This document shows, in pieces, positions 63,894 to 64,000 of a DNA stretch of 64,000 nt. The DNA is from CAZQHK01 sp964593455 (lineage in GTDB: Bacteria > Muiribacteriota > CAYSPT01), in assembly GCA_964593455.1 (NCBI GenBank), contig CAZQHK010000021.1, forward strand, positions 19,640 to 83,639. The letters are read 5' to 3'. The position numbers and the translations under genes are program-made. How positions within the stretch are numbered: the stretch's first letter is position 1; each line of letters begins with the position of its first letter. The notes beneath the pieces were generated by a model, which was given only the letters and a program-made list of their open reading frames with translations, was not told the DNA's origin and made no database searches.

Positions 63894-64000
63894 CGTTTCG
63901 TCTCGAAGGCACCTTCGCCGGAGGTTGCGCCACAGCCGGTTACCGTCCGAAGGCGGCCAAGAAGCTGTTGTTCGAGCCACGATGGCGAGTTCAGCGTACA
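63894..64000 (+). repeat. Family C repeat, copy 3, cut by the window edge
   Basis: GGCACCTTCGCCGGAGGTTG, CAGCCGGTTACCGTCCGAAG and CGAGCCACGATGGCGAGTTC, ending at GCGTACA, the left half of the family C palindrome. Lies just upstream of truA. Confidence 0.75.

Noticed and set aside
63823..63933. Longer N-terminus for truA
   Set aside because: Reads through repeat C and lacks a ribosome site; the GTG at 63822 has a good one.
1..64000. tRNA or rRNA genes
   Set aside because: No cloverleaf, GTTCRA arm or rRNA-like sequence was recognised in the gene-free stretches.

Overview
The window looks like part of a metagenome-assembled genome of an uncultured Gram-negative bacterium. Gram-negative evidence: an alpha-2-macroglobulin/PBP1C pair, three proteins with putative outer-membrane barrels, and many signal peptides. 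Two 100-base runs of N (12561-12660, 54282-54381) are scaffold gaps. The gene style (CHASE2 proteins, PilZ, many PAS/GAF kinases, TPR proteins, CFI-box and Calx-beta secreted proteins) resembles Deltaproteobacteria-like or candidate-phylum genomes, but no marker here fixes the phylum. There are no rRNA or tRNA genes, no CRISPR array and no intact transposase.

Layout. 1-3622: 3' end of a large secreted repeat protein. 3785-6483: a polytopic membrane protein and two small proteins. 6492-12449: two paralogous TPR plus barrel proteins. 12669-19316: a giant secreted FG-GAP/Calx-beta/PKD protein with a CFIATAAYG tail. 19975-23256: a GspE/PilB-like ATPase with an unusual C-terminal repeat extension. 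23659-28877: an amidohydrolase, an exported LIM-like/DA1-like protein, and a CHASE2-SpoIIE phosphatase. 29273-37284: alpha-2-macroglobulin and PBP1C. 37399-40809: a frameshifted HEAT-STAS-PilZ gene and an SH3-C39 protein. 40817-42884: tryptophanase and a small kinase. 42995-45622: two SpoIIAA-like STAS proteins flanking a primase-like protein, then an unknown gene. 45642-48104: third TPR plus barrel paralogue. 48268-52958: CHASE2 adenylate cyclase, its overlapping secreted partner, and a phospholipase D. 53191-54527: two metalloprotease-like genes and an EamA transporter end. 54626-59547: a three-gene phosphorelay ending in a kinase with a fused STAS domain. 59528-63822: recQ, then truA-rplM-rpsI on the minus strand.

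How the genes fit together. A partner-switching theme recurs: one SpoIIE-type phosphatase, two free STAS proteins, and STAS domains fused to a PilZ protein and to a histidine kinase. No RsbW-type anti-sigma kinase or sigma factor is visible, so the circuit is inferred. Two CHASE2 sensors feed different outputs (phosphatase, cyclase). The other strong theme is export and envelope work: secreted adhesin-like proteins, barrel proteins, A2M/PBP1C and several exported hydrolases.

The intergenic regions are full of dispersed non-coding repeats, in at least five families called A, B, C, D and F here. Nine candidate promoters carry an extended -10 (TGn before the hexamer), and one of these implies a leaderless transcript.
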